A stretch of DNA of 48,295 nucleotides from Bradyrhizobium uaiense (GTDB lineage Bacteria > Pseudomonadota > Alphaproteobacteria > Rhizobiales > Xanthobacteraceae): assembly GCF_010811875.1 (NCBI RefSeq), contig NZ_VKHP01000038.1, forward strand, positions 1 to 48,295. Direction: 5' to 3'. Of this stretch, positions 11,129-19,368 are shown in pieces; the first letter of the stretch is position 1; every line of letters begins with the position of its first letter. A model generated the notes under the pieces. That model was given only the letters and a program-made list of their open reading frames with translations. It ran no database searches and was not told the DNA's origin. The position numbers and the translations under genes were made by a program.

Positions 11129-11992
11129 ATGTCCAAGCCACCCCCGTCGCCGCCCTCGTTGCAGGAGCTGCGCAAGGAGATCGACGCGATCGACGAGCAG
11201 GTTCACCGCCTGCTGATGGCGCGCGGCGACATCATCGACCGCCTGATCCAGGTCAAGAAGACCCAGGAGGTCGGCTCCGCGTTCCGCCCGGCGCGCGAGG
11301 CCAGCATGATGCGCGAACTGGTGCAGCGTCATCGCGGCATCCTGCCGCTCGACACCATCGAGGGCATCTGGCGCGTCATCATCTCGACCTTCACCTACGT
11401 GCAGGCGCCGTTCGCCGTGCATGCCGATGTGTCCGTCGGCGAGCAGGCGATGCGCGACTCGGCGCGGTTTCACTTCGGCTTCGTGGTGCCCTACGTCTCG
11501 CATTTCAGCGCGCAGGCCGCGGTGGAGGCGGTGGCGAAATCGAAGGGCGACCTCGCACTGGTCTCCGCGATCGCGAGCCGCACGCCGTGGTGGAATGCGC
11601 TCGAGGCCGATGGCGCGCCGAAGATCATCGCGCGGCTGCCGTTTCTCGAACGCGCCGACCATCCCGCCGCTTTGCCGGTGTTCCTGGTCTCCCGCGTCGC
11701 TGACGACGCGATGGTGACCGAGGTCCAGATGTGGAGCGTCCGCGTTTCCGGCTGGAACGCCGATGTCGCCCGCGCGCTGGCGCCGCTCGCCGAGATCGTC
11801 GCGGTCCCCGACACCGCCTTCGACGGCGCGGCGCTGCTGGTCTCGGTCGCCGGTCAGGACCCGGAGAGCAAGCGCTTCGAGGCCATCAAGCTCGCTCTGA
11901 TCAAGGCCGGCGCCTCGGTGCGCTCTTCTGCCCTCGTCGGCAGCCACGCAACACGCTATACGGTGCCCACCAACGGATCGGCCAGAAGCTAG
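11129..11992 (+). CDS. chorismate mutase (AroQ type) with C-terminal extra domain
   Basis: The enzyme rearranges chorismate to prephenate, the entry to phenylalanine and tyrosine synthesis. Residues about 10-90 are an AroQ helical domain ([32 protein letters not shown]). Residues 95-280 form a second domain of the kind seen in prephenate dehydratase or other periplasmic-binding-like folds, but the typical dehydratase TRF motif is not clear; ATRYTVP near the end is only a weak resemblance. It may therefore be a regulatory rather than catalytic domain. The 287-residue protein starts a three-gene run with an aminotransferase and TyrC, spaced 23 and 4 bases apart. Confidence 0.88.
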   Translation: MSKPPPSPPSLQELRKEIDAIDEQVHRLLMARGDIIDRLIQVKKTQEVGSAFRPAREASMMRELVQRHRGILPLDTIEGIWRVIISTFTYVQAPFAVHADVSVGEQAMRDSARFHFGFVVPYVSHFSAQAAVEAVAKSKGDLALVSAIASRTPWWNALEADGAPKIIARLPFLERADHPAALPVFLVSRVADDAMVTEVQMWSVRVSGWNADVARALAPLAEIVAVPDTAFDGAALLVSVAGQDPESKRFEAIKLALIKAGASVRSSALVGSHATRYTVPTNGSARS

Positions 11993-12015
11993 CCACCCGT
12001 AATCCGGAGTTGATG

Positions 12016-13113
12016 ATGTCCCGCCCCGTGCCGAACCCCGGCATCCTCGATATTGCGCCCTACACGCCCGGCAAGAGCCCGGTGCCGGAACCGGGCCGCA
12101 AGGTGTTCAAGCTGTCCGCCAACGAGACGCCGTTCGGCCCGTCTCCGAAGGCGATCGCGGCCTACAAGGGCGCGGCTGACCATCTCGAGGACTATCCGGA
12201 GGGCACCTCGCGCGTGCTGCGCGAGGCGATCGGCCGCGCCTACGGGCTCGATCCCGACCGCATCATCTGCGGCGCCGGCTCCGACGAGATCCTCAATCTG
12301 CTGGCGCACACCTATCTCGCGCCCGGCGACGAGGCGATCTCGACCACCCACGGCTTCCTGGTCTACCCGATCGCCACGATGGCGAACGGCGCGAAGAACG
12401 TGATTGCCGCCGAGACCAACTTTACGGCCGATGTCGATGCCATCCTGAAGGTGGTGACGCCACGCACAAAACTGGTCTGGCTCGCCAACCCAAACAATCC
12501 GACCGGCACCTATATCCCGTTCGACGAGGTCAAGCGCCTGCGCGCCACCCTGCCCTCGCATGTGCTGCTGGTGCTCGACGCCGCCTATGCCGACTATGTC
12601 TCGCGCAACGACTACGAGTTCGGCATCGAGCTGGTCGCGACCACCGACAACACGGTGGTGACACACACCTTCTCGAAGATCCACGGCCTTGCCGCGCTGC
12701 GGATCGGCTGGATGTTCGGCCCGGCGCATATCGTCGATGCCTGCAACCGGATCCGCGGCCCGTTCAACGTCACGACCCCGGCGATGCTGGCGGCGGTGGC
12801 GGCGATCGAGGACTCCGCGCATGTGCAGATGTCGCGGACCCACACCGAACAGTGGCGCAACTGGCTGACCGAGGAGATCGGCAAGCTCGGGCTCAAGGTG
12901 ACGCCGAGCGTCGCCAACTTCGTGCTGATCCACTTCCCGACCGACAACGGCAAGACTGCGGCGGAAGCCGACGCCTATCTCACGCGGCGCGGCCTCGTGC
13001 TGCGCGCGCTCAACAATTACAAGCTGCCGCATGCGCTGCGCATGACCATTGGCACCGAGGAAGCCAACCGCCTCGTGGTCGAGGGGCTGCGCGACTTCCT
13101 GGCCGGAAAGTGA
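12016..13113 (+). CDS. hisC: histidinol-phosphate / aromatic aminotransferase
   Basis: A class I/II PLP-dependent aminotransferase of the HisC family. The PLP lysine is K221 ([16 protein letters not shown]), D188 ([10 protein letters not shown]) binds the pyridine nitrogen, and [10 protein letters not shown] holds the conserved asparagine. The length is 365 residues. Two ATG codons stand in tandem (12013 and 12016); GGAG at 12006-12009 fits the second better. Its place between chorismate mutase and TyrC suggests that it transaminates prephenate or an arylpyruvate rather than only imidazole-acetol phosphate. This is an inference from context; HisC paralogues with aromatic activity are well known. 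Confidence 0.93.
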   Translation: MSRPVPNPGILDIAPYTPGKSPVPEPGRKVFKLSANETPFGPSPKAIAAYKGAADHLEDYPEGTSRVLREAIGRAYGLDPDRIICGAGSDEILNLLAHTYLAPGDEAISTTHGFLVYPIATMANGAKNVIAAETNFTADVDAILKVVTPRTKLVWLANPNNPTGTYIPFDEVKRLRATLPSHVLLVLDAAYADYVSRNDYEFGIELVATTDNTVVTHTFSKIHGLAALRIGWMFGPAHIVDACNRIRGPFNVTTPAMLAAVAAIEDSAHVQMSRTHTEQWRNWLTEEIGKLGLKVTPSVANFVLIHFPTDNGKTAAEADAYLTRRGLVLRALNNYKLPHALRMTIGTEEANRLVVEGLRDFLAGK

Positions 13114-13117
13114 CATC

Positions 13118-14050
13118 GTGACCACGGCTCCACTCTTCAACCGCATCGCGCTGATCGGCTTCGGCCTGATCGGCGGCTCGATCGCGCGCGGCGCGCGCGC
13201 GCAAGGCCTGGTCGGCGAGATCGTGACCACCGCCCGCTCGGAGAAGACGCGTGCGCGCGTCGCCGAGCTCGGCATCGTCGACCGCGTCGTCGAGACGAAT
13301 ATCGAGGCGGTCAGGGATGCCGATCTCGTCATCCTCTGCATCCCCGTCGGCGCCTGCGGTCCGGTCACGGCCGAGATCGCAAGCCATCTGAAACCCGGCG
13401 CCATCATCTCCGACGTCGGTTCGGTGAAGGGCGCCATCGTCAAGGACATGGCGCCGCATCTGCCAAAGACGGCGCACTTCGTGCCGGCGCATCCGGTGGC
13501 CGGCACCGAGCATTCGGGTCCGGATTCTGGCTTCGCCGAGCTGTTCATCAACCGCTGGTGCATCCTGACGCCGCCCGAAGGCACGGATCCCGCCGCGACC
13601 GACCGGCTGCGCGCCTTCTGGGCCGCGCTCGGGGCCAAGGTCGAGATCATGACGCCGGACCATCATGACCTCGTGCTCGCGATCACCAGCCATCTGCCGC
13701 ATCTGATCGCCTACACCATCGTCGGCACCGCCGACGAGCTGGCGCAGGTGACGGAATCCGAGGTCATCAAGTTCTCCGCCGGCGGCTTCCGCGACTTCAC
13801 CCGCATCGCAGCCTCGGACCCGACGATGTGGCGCGACGTGTTCCTCGCCAACAAGGACGCCGTGCTCGAGATGCTCGGCACCTTCACCGAGGATCTGTCG
13901 AAGCTCACCCGCGCGATCCGGCGCGGCGACGGCGAAGCGCTGTTCGACCACTTCACCCGCACCCGCGCCATCCGCCGCGGCATCGTCGAGACCGGCCAGG
14001 ACTCCGCCGCGCCCGACTTCGGCCGCCCGCATGCGAATTTGAAGAAGTAG
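13118..14050 (+). CDS. tyrC: prephenate/arogenate dehydrogenase TyrC
   Basis: It oxidatively decarboxylates prephenate or arogenate in tyrosine synthesis. The N-terminal Rossmann motif GFGLIGG at 14-20 binds NAD(P). The segments HPVAGTEHSGP and TSHLPHLIAY are family hallmarks. It starts with GTG four bases after the hisC stop, and is 310 residues long. No chorismate mutase or ACT domain is fused to it, which fits the separate mutase two genes upstream. Whether prephenate or arogenate is the substrate cannot be judged from sequence alone. Confidence 0.94.
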   Translation: MTTAPLFNRIALIGFGLIGGSIARGARAQGLVGEIVTTARSEKTRARVAELGIVDRVVETNIEAVRDADLVILCIPVGACGPVTAEIASHLKPGAIISDVGSVKGAIVKDMAPHLPKTAHFVPAHPVAGTEHSGPDSGFAELFINRWCILTPPEGTDPAATDRLRAFWAALGAKVEIMTPDHHDLVLAITSHLPHLIAYTIVGTADELAQVTESEVIKFSAGGFRDFTRIAASDPTMWRDVFLANKDAVLEMLGTFTEDLSKLTRAIRRGDGEALFDHFTRTRAIRRGIVETGQDSAAPDFGRPHANLKK

Positions 14051-14069
14051 GCGGGGCTCGGTCCGCATG

Positions 14070-14183
14070 CTCGCTGTCGTCCCCCATACGCCGCGGCTTG
14101 TGTCGTGAACGAGACTCGTCGTTCCAGCATTGCACAACAATGATGAGCTGTGGTTATGGGTCCCGGCCTTCGCCGGGACGACG
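14070..14183. repeat. palindromic repeat, GGTTATGGGTCC family, copy 1
   Basis: The right half TGGTTATGGGTCCCGGCC followed by TTCGCCGGGACGACG is a hairpin that recurs, with base-pair-preserving changes, at 34299-34422 and 35404-35536. The left half near 14073 (TGTCGTCCCCCAT) is degraded. It follows the tyrC stop codon. Confidence 0.75.
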
Positions 14184-14224
14184 ATGCTGATGGTTCTCGA
14201 TACAAGATGCCGCGCAACGCGGTG

Positions 14225-14324
14225 TCATCACCCGCGAAAGCGGGTGATCCAGTATTCCAGAGGCAGTCGTTATTGAGCCGAGAGGCCGCGGCGTACTGGA
14301 TCGCCCGGTCGAGCCGGGCGATGA
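14225..14324. repeat. palindromic repeat, ATCCAGTA family
   Basis: TCATCACCCGCGAAAGCGGG with TGATCCAGTA pairs with TACTGGATCGCCCGG and CCGGGCGATGA across a 40-base centre; each half also forms a short hairpin of its own. A related but more degenerate copy lies at 30932-31075. With the preceding repeat it fills the 344-base gene-free stretch between tyrC and the membrane protein gene. Confidence 0.75.
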
Positions 14325-14394
14325 CAGTTGAGGATGAGGACGCAGCTTCGCGTTCTCGCGACATGGATTGCTGGCCGCGCACCCGTACCGGTGC

Positions 14395-14904
14395 TCACCG
14401 TTTCATCCGTTGATCCCGGATCGGCCCCGCCGACGCCACTGCGACCTTCTGCGCCAGCCGCTGACGGCCGGCCAAGCCGGCAATTGCCAGCATGACCGCG
14501 CCGCCGAACCACCACGAGCCGAACACGAATTCCCAGGCCCGTGGCGGAATCTCGTCGAACACGATGCCATAGACCGACACCAGCGCGGCGAGTGCGGCGA
14601 GAAAGATGCCGCCCGCGCTCAGCAGCTCGACGGTGTCGATGCGCCCCGTCACGCGCACCGTCGGCTTCGGAATATCGATGCCGAGATAGAAGCCGACGGC
14701 GCCGATCACGATCGTCGTCGCGATGAAGGCAAGTGTGCCGAAGAAAGCGATGTGGCCCTTCGCGAGCTGAGCGGCGACGAAGGTGCCGCCCATGGCACCG
14801 GCCATCGCCAGCCCGGTTCGCTGCAGCACATGCGCGGCGCGGCTGACCATCATCAGTTCGCGAGCGATCACGGCCCTGCCCTTCGGTCTGCTCACGATCC
14901 TCAT
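14395..14904 (-). CDS. multi-pass membrane protein, unknown function
   Basis: I do not recognise the family. The 169-residue protein has about four hydrophobic segments (near residues 30-48, 53-75, 93-115 and 127-147) separated by short loops, with a basic N-terminus (SRPKGRAVIAREL). There are no catalytic motifs visible. The ATG at 14904 has AAGGAGA seven bases upstream, a strong ribosome site. It lies just downstream of the porin gene on the same strand with a 40-base gap, so it may be co-transcribed. Confidence 0.7.
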   Translation of the reverse strand: MRIVSRPKGRAVIARELMMVSRAAHVLQRTGLAMAGAMGGTFVAAQLAKGHIAFFGTLAFIATTIVIGAVGFYLGIDIPKPTVRVTGRIDTVELLSAGGIFLAALAALVSVYGIVFDEIPPRAWEFVFGSWWFGGAVMLAIAGLAGRQRLAQKVAVASAGPIRDQRMKR

Positions 14905-14944
14905 CTGCGGTCTCCTTTACCGGCTCTGCTCCCTCTCTCCGTTT

Positions 14945-16519
14945 CTACGGAGAGAACGGGTAGTAGCGGATCTGCGACATGATGATGTGGTCGTCGGTCC
15001 TCGGCGCGCCGCCGACACCGGCGAAGGCGAAGCGCTGGTTGTAGGAGTACTGGACGCCGGCCTTGATCGCACCGTAGTCGCCCTTGAAGATCGTGTCGTA
15101 GAAGCCGGCGGTATACTGCCTGACCTCCGAGGTGTTGCCGTTACAGGTCGCCGCCGGCGAATTCTCGATGTTGCAGCCGAGATTGTTGTAGAGCGGATTG
15201 CCGTAGCCGAACGGCACCGTGCCGACATTGGAGAACGTCGCCTTGGTCTTCTCGAGGCCGGCATAGGCGTAGAGATCGAGCGACGGCGTCGTGTGCCAGA
15301 CCGTGCCGAGCAGGAAGGCCGTGATCGGCAGCGGCTGGATCGTGCCGTCCTGGCGAAGCGTTGCATCCGGGAACGGCGTCGCGGTGAACCGGCCGAGCGC
15401 ACCGTGGGACGCGGAGCCCTGCAGCTCCAGCAGCTTCGGCACGATCTCCGCCGAGAAATGCCCGCCGAAGCTCACCGTGTTGAGGTCGTGGTTGGCGAAG
15501 TTGAAGCGATCGTAGAAGTCGCGATACATCGCCCAGCCCTCGACGTGTACCTTGTAGGGCCCGAGCCGCGGATCCCACGCGCCCTTCACGGTGAAATCGG
15601 GCACATGGTTGAGGCTGACATTGTTGGCGTTGTTGAAGAAGCTGCCGCCCGGCCCGGTGAGGTTGACCAGCACGTTCGGATTGAGCACGCCCTGCGGCCC
15701 GACCGCAGGCGTGCCGACCAGCGGCGTGTTGCCGCCGAAGAACGAGGTCTGCGGGTTTTCCGCCGAGACCGCGAGCTTGACCTCGGGCCCGATATCCTGC
15801 CAGACGCGAATGCCGGGCTGCCGCGCCGCAAGGAAGCCGGGCACCGATTCGAAATCGATCACACCGGGTGCATCGACCCCACGCGGATCGATGCCGGCCT
15901 TGCTCGGCGCGTTCAACGACCAGCTCTGGCCGGCGAGGATGTGCAGGCCGAGATCGGTGCGATCGATCTCGACGCTGGCCTGCCGCAGCCGCGGATTGAA
16001 GGAGTTGGTCGCGACCGAATTCGCCGTCTGCGCCGCGCCTTCGAGGTCGAGTTCGCCGTAGCCGGCGACACGGGTGTTGGCGAACACCTCGGCTTCCGCA
16101 AGCACCGAGAAGCGGGTCTGCCGCGCCGAGAAGCGCGACTCGCCGGTGTTGAAATTCTTGCTCTGCGGGAACGGAATGAAAGCGTAGACCGAGCCGGTGT
16201 CGGAGGCGAGATTGCGGGTGCGATAGATGCCGGTGAGGTCGACCCAGCCGCCGAAAGTGAAGGTGACGCCCTTGTAGCAGAGCTTGCCCGATGCGCAGGG
16301 ATCGAACGGCACCGGCGCCTTCGCGGCCATCTGGGTATGCTGCATTGCGCTCTGTTTTGCGGCCAGCGCCTCCTCCTTGCGCGCCTGCACCTCCATCTTC
16401 TGTTCAAGCTGCTTGAGACGTGCCTTCAACGCACGCAGCTCGGACGCATCGTCCTCCGCCAGCACCGGCCCCGCCGACAGCAGCATGCTGCCGAGCAGAA
16501 TTCCCCCGAGAATTCGCAT
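14945..16519 (-). CDS. outer-membrane porin
   Basis: A trimeric-type beta-barrel porin of the rhizobial Omp2/Porin_2 kind, for passive entry of small solutes. A signal peptide (MRILGGILLGSMLLSAGPVLA) is followed by a short coiled-coil (LRALKARLKQLEQKMEVQ, about 30-55) that likely spans to the peptidoglycan side. The CASGKLCYKG segment precedes the barrel, which is rich in alternating aromatic strands and has RFSARQTRFSV and FKGDYGAIKAGVQYSY. It is 524 residues long. The GTG at 16531 is in frame, but GGAGGAAG lies immediately before the ATG at 16519, so that start is chosen. The last residues are YYPFSP, not a terminal Phe. Confidence 0.9.
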   Translation of the reverse strand: MRILGGILLGSMLLSAGPVLAEDDASELRALKARLKQLEQKMEVQARKEEALAAKQSAMQHTQMAAKAPVPFDPCASGKLCYKGVTFTFGGWVDLTGIYRTRNLASDTGSVYAFIPFPQSKNFNTGESRFSARQTRFSVLAEAEVFANTRVAGYGELDLEGAAQTANSVATNSFNPRLRQASVEIDRTDLGLHILAGQSWSLNAPSKAGIDPRGVDAPGVIDFESVPGFLAARQPGIRVWQDIGPEVKLAVSAENPQTSFFGGNTPLVGTPAVGPQGVLNPNVLVNLTGPGGSFFNNANNVSLNHVPDFTVKGAWDPRLGPYKVHVEGWAMYRDFYDRFNFANHDLNTVSFGGHFSAEIVPKLLELQGSASHGALGRFTATPFPDATLRQDGTIQPLPITAFLLGTVWHTTPSLDLYAYAGLEKTKATFSNVGTVPFGYGNPLYNNLGCNIENSPAATCNGNTSEVRQYTAGFYDTIFKGDYGAIKAGVQYSYNQRFAFAGVGGAPRTDDHIIMSQIRYYPFSP

Positions 16520-16689
16520 CGCTTCCTCCACACGAGGTTGTTTCCTCAGGCGAGAGAGAGCGGTACTCGGGGAATGATATTCGCGGCGACCCGCATTATT
16601 GCGGTCACGTTTTTCTCATCGCGACCGCGGGAATAGGTTGCCGCAACCGACAATATCGCGCGCGAGGGAATAGTGAGTGCGTCCGATGC

Positions 16690-16774
16690 GTAGGGCGGAT
16701 TACCGTCAGCGTAATCCGCCGCACAGCCGACGGCGACCGTTGGCGGATTACGCCTGACGGCTAATCAGCCCTAC
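16690..16774. repeat. palindromic repeat, GTAGGGCGGATTA family
   Basis: GTAGGGCGGATTA opens the element, and inverted copies of GGCGGATTACGC and GCGTAATCCGCC lie inside it. It ends in CTAATCAGCCCTAC. Similar elements are widespread in intergenic DNA of alphaproteobacteria. The remainder of the 379-base stretch between the porin and the GFA gene holds nothing else that I can identify apart from the porin's 5' region. Confidence 0.7.
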
Positions 16775-16898
16775 AAGACTGACGTCGAGCCCTCGCGTGA
16801 GTTTTTCTAGCGCTATGCGCGAGTTTTGCGGGATTGTCGGGCCCGGATTTTGGAGATACGCCCGTATCGAGTGCAGGCTATCAAGAGGGGCAGGCAAC

Positions 16899-17324
16899 AT
16901 GGTGGACGACGCCAACGTTCGAGCTGGCCAGTGCCATTGCGGCGCGGTGCGTTTCGAGGCGACGCTGAGCGACGGCTTCAATTCGATCCGCCGCTGCACC
17001 TGCTCCTACTGCCGGATGCGCGGCGCCGTCGTTGTCATGGCGGAAATGGGCGGGATCAAGTTTCTGCAAGGCGAGGATGCGCTGACCAGCTACCGCTTCC
17101 ATACCGGATCGGCGCAGCACTTCTTCTGCTCCCGCTGCGGCATCTACACCCATCATCAACGGCGATCCGATCAGAACCTCTATGCCGTCAACGTGGCCTG
17201 CCTGGACGGCGTAAGCCCGTTCGACTTCCCCGAGGTGCCGGTCATGGACGGCGTCAACCACACCAACGACACCGGCAAGCCGACGCGCCGCGCCGGCACG
17301 CTCCGCTTCATCCCGGCTGACTGA
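16899..17324 (+). CDS. GFA (CENP-V/Gfa) family zinc protein
   Basis: A small zinc-binding protein of the glutathione-dependent formaldehyde-activating fold. Structural and catalytic cysteines are visible: C12-x-C14 (QCHCGAVRF), C33/C35/C38 (CTCSYC) and C77-x2-C80 (CSRCG). It has 141 residues from the ATG at 16899, preceded by AAGAGGGG. Most members are not proven formaldehyde enzymes, so the catalytic role is open. It is convergent with the DUF2125 gene, nine bases apart. Confidence 0.9.
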   Translation: MVDDANVRAGQCHCGAVRFEATLSDGFNSIRRCTCSYCRMRGAVVVMAEMGGIKFLQGEDALTSYRFHTGSAQHFFCSRCGIYTHHQRRSDQNLYAVNVACLDGVSPFDFPEVPVMDGVNHTNDTGKPTRRAGTLRFIPAD

Positions 17325-17333
17325 GCGCGCAGC

Positions 17334-18521
17334 TCAGAACAGCGGCGGAATCTGCGCGACTTTCAGCGGGCCCAAAAACACCGCGCCGTCGGCGAAGCGC
17401 AGCGGGAAGCTGCGCGCCTTCTTGCCTTCGAGCGTGGCCTCGGTGCCGAGCGAATTGATGCCGGCGGAAATGCCGGCATTGGCGTTCTGCTTGATCACCT
17501 TGCCGAGGCCGGGGATCGCGCGATCCAGCGCGCCGAAGAGATTGCTGAGGTCCTGGCTCTTCACGCCCGGCGCGACGCGATCGAGCGTCGACTGCGGCAC
17601 GCCCTCCTCCAGCATCTTGTCGATGCCGAGCGCGGGGATGACGCGTTCGAGGCCGGCGACCGTCATCTGCAACTCGCCGTCGATGCGACCTTGCGCGTTG
17701 AGGCGCAGCGTGCCGGCCGCGACCGACACCACGTCGCCCTGCTCGATCCGCGACTGCTGGATCTCGACGCTGCCGCCGGCCGCCTGAATCTCGCGGAAAC
17801 GATCCGGCCACGGCTTAGGCGAGAAATCCTTCAGGCCGTTCAGCCGCGCATGGATGTCGGCGTTGAACGGCTGGGTCAGCAGCGGATGCACCTCCTGCAA
17901 GGTGCCGCCTGATATTTGCAGCACGGTCTCGATCGCGGGGCTGTCCGGGGCCGAGCCGTCGACCTGCCTTCCATGCAGCTCGATGTGATTGACGCGCATC
18001 AGCGGCGTCGGCGCGGGACCGCCGGTGCGGTCGATGGCGAGATTGTCGAACACCAGCGAGGCGCGCTGCGGCACCGCCGGCAGGCCGACCACGCTGCTGC
18101 GCCCGAGGCTCCAGTTCACGGACAGCGTGGGCTGCGCGTTGCGCTCGGCGATCGTCGCGGGGCCCTTGAACTCCGCGATCACAAGCTTGGGGTCATAGAC
18201 CTGCGCGACCACCAGGATCTCGGCGAGCCGCGCCACGAACGCCATCTGCGGCGAGGCGGTCTGCGACACCAGCATCACGCTCGGATCGGTGCAGCGGACC
18301 TCGAATCGGAACGGGTAACCCGCCACCGAACGGTTGCCGCAATCATAGACCCGGCCGGCCTTCGCCTCCTGGGCGCGCCAGGCATCGGCCTGCACGCCGA
18401 CCTCGGAAGCTGCAAAGAACCAGAAACCGCTCCACGCGACCGCGGCGATCAGGACCGCGACGGGGACGGCATAGAGGCCGAAGCGCGAGCGGCGGCGGGG
18501 GGCGGAGGTCAAATCGGACAT
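17334..18521 (-). CDS. DUF2125 domain protein
   Basis: A membrane-anchored periplasmic protein of unknown function, conserved in alphaproteobacteria. One transmembrane segment lies at about residues 20-42 (LYAVPVAVLIAAVAWSGFWF), after a basic cytoplasmic tail. A single-layer beta-rich domain follows, with a conserved pair of cysteines near DCGNRSVAGYPFRFEVRCTD that may form a disulfide. The architecture recalls AsmA/DUF945-like envelope proteins. The ATG at 18521 has AAAGGA upstream and gives 395 residues; the longer frame to 18599 lacks a ribosome site. Confidence 0.85.
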   Translation of the reverse strand: MSDLTSAPRRRSRFGLYAVPVAVLIAAVAWSGFWFFAASEVGVQADAWRAQEAKAGRVYDCGNRSVAGYPFRFEVRCTDPSVMLVSQTASPQMAFVARLAEILVVAQVYDPKLVIAEFKGPATIAERNAQPTLSVNWSLGRSSVVGLPAVPQRASLVFDNLAIDRTGGPAPTPLMRVNHIELHGRQVDGSAPDSPAIETVLQISGGTLQEVHPLLTQPFNADIHARLNGLKDFSPKPWPDRFREIQAAGGSVEIQQSRIEQGDVVSVAAGTLRLNAQGRIDGELQMTVAGLERVIPALGIDKMLEEGVPQSTLDRVAPGVKSQDLSNLFGALDRAIPGLGKVIKQNANAGISAGINSLGTEATLEGKKARSFPLRFADGAVFLGPLKVAQIPPLF

Positions 18522-18662
18522 GCGGGTCCTTTGGCGGGCGAATTTGTCAAATCTAAGCGGCCGCAAGCGAAGGGCAACCCTTGCGCAACTCCTGCGCAAC
18601 TCTTGGAAACATCACGGAATTTGCTTCGCTTCGACTCGTTGTTCTGCTAGCCCATCTGCGCG

Positions 18663-19268
18663 ATGTCAGCAAATCCAACTCATTCCGAAACCGACGGCGA
18701 CCTCTGGGTGTTCGGTTATGGCTCGCTGATGTGGAAGCCGGGCTTCGAGTACCTCGAGCAGGTGCCGGCGCGGCTGATCGGTGAGCATCGCGCGCTCTGC
18801 GTCTATTCGTTCGACCACCGCGGCACGCCGGAGAAGCCGGGTCTGGTGCTCGGGCTCGACCGCGGCGGCGCCTGCCGCGGCATCGCGTTCCGCGTCGCCG
18901 CGCAGCTGCGCCACGACACCATCGCCTATTTGCGGGCGCGCGAGCAGACCACCAATGTCTATCGCGAGGTGATGCGCTCGGTGTGGCTGGAGAATGCGGC
19001 GCGCGATCGCGTCTCTGCGCTGGCCTATGTGGTCGATCGCGGCCATGTGCAATATGCCGGGCGGCTGTCGCTGTCGGAGCAGCAGCGCCTGGTGCAGCAG
19101 GGCCATGGCCGCTCCGGCAACAACCGCGACTATGTGCTCTCGACCGTTGCCTCGATCGAGAAGCAGGGCTTTCGCGACACCCAGCTGCATCAGCTTGCGA
19201 CGATGCTGCACGATTCAGGCTCGCTGCACCGGGATGCGCGTGCGGCTGGCGGGATCGATCCGGCCTGA
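18663..19268 (+). CDS. chaC: glutathione-specific gamma-glutamylcyclotransferase ChaC
   Basis: ChaC cuts glutathione to 5-oxoproline and Cys-Gly in the cytosol. The substrate-binding motif FGYGSLMWKPGF is at 17-28, and E94 in RAREQTTNVYRE is the expected catalytic acid. HRGTPEKPGLVLGLD is another hallmark. The protein has 201 residues, a normal length. It is divergent from the DUF2125 gene across 141 bases. No regulatory site was recognised. Confidence 0.92.
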   Translation: MSANPTHSETDGDLWVFGYGSLMWKPGFEYLEQVPARLIGEHRALCVYSFDHRGTPEKPGLVLGLDRGGACRGIAFRVAAQLRHDTIAYLRAREQTTNVYREVMRSVWLENAARDRVSALAYVVDRGHVQYAGRLSLSEQQRLVQQGHGRSGNNRDYVLSTVASIEKQGFRDTQLHQLATMLHDSGSLHRDARAAGGIDPA

Positions 19269-19368
19269 GCCCGGCCGCGCCGATTGCCGGCGCCGAGGAA
19301 CCCGGTTCGCGAATTCTTGCCACGGCGCGAACAACATTGTGGTCTCAATTTCCGGTCGCTGGAATGGA

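Noticed and set aside
10778..11947. Upstream extension of metX to give a 791-residue protein
   Set aside because: The extension crosses a riboswitch and terminator and is antisense to the chorismate mutase gene; ATG 10777 gives the normal MetX length.
11989..13650. 553-codon minus-strand frame across hisC and tyrC
   Set aside because: Antisense shadow of two well-supported genes.
14783..16636. 617-codon plus-strand frame across the porin
   Set aside because: The porin on the minus strand has a signal peptide and strong ribosome site; the plus frame is its shadow.
18994..19368. N-terminal extension of the caspase protein through chaC
   Set aside because: The extension is read in another frame of chaC; the signal-like segment begins at 19369.
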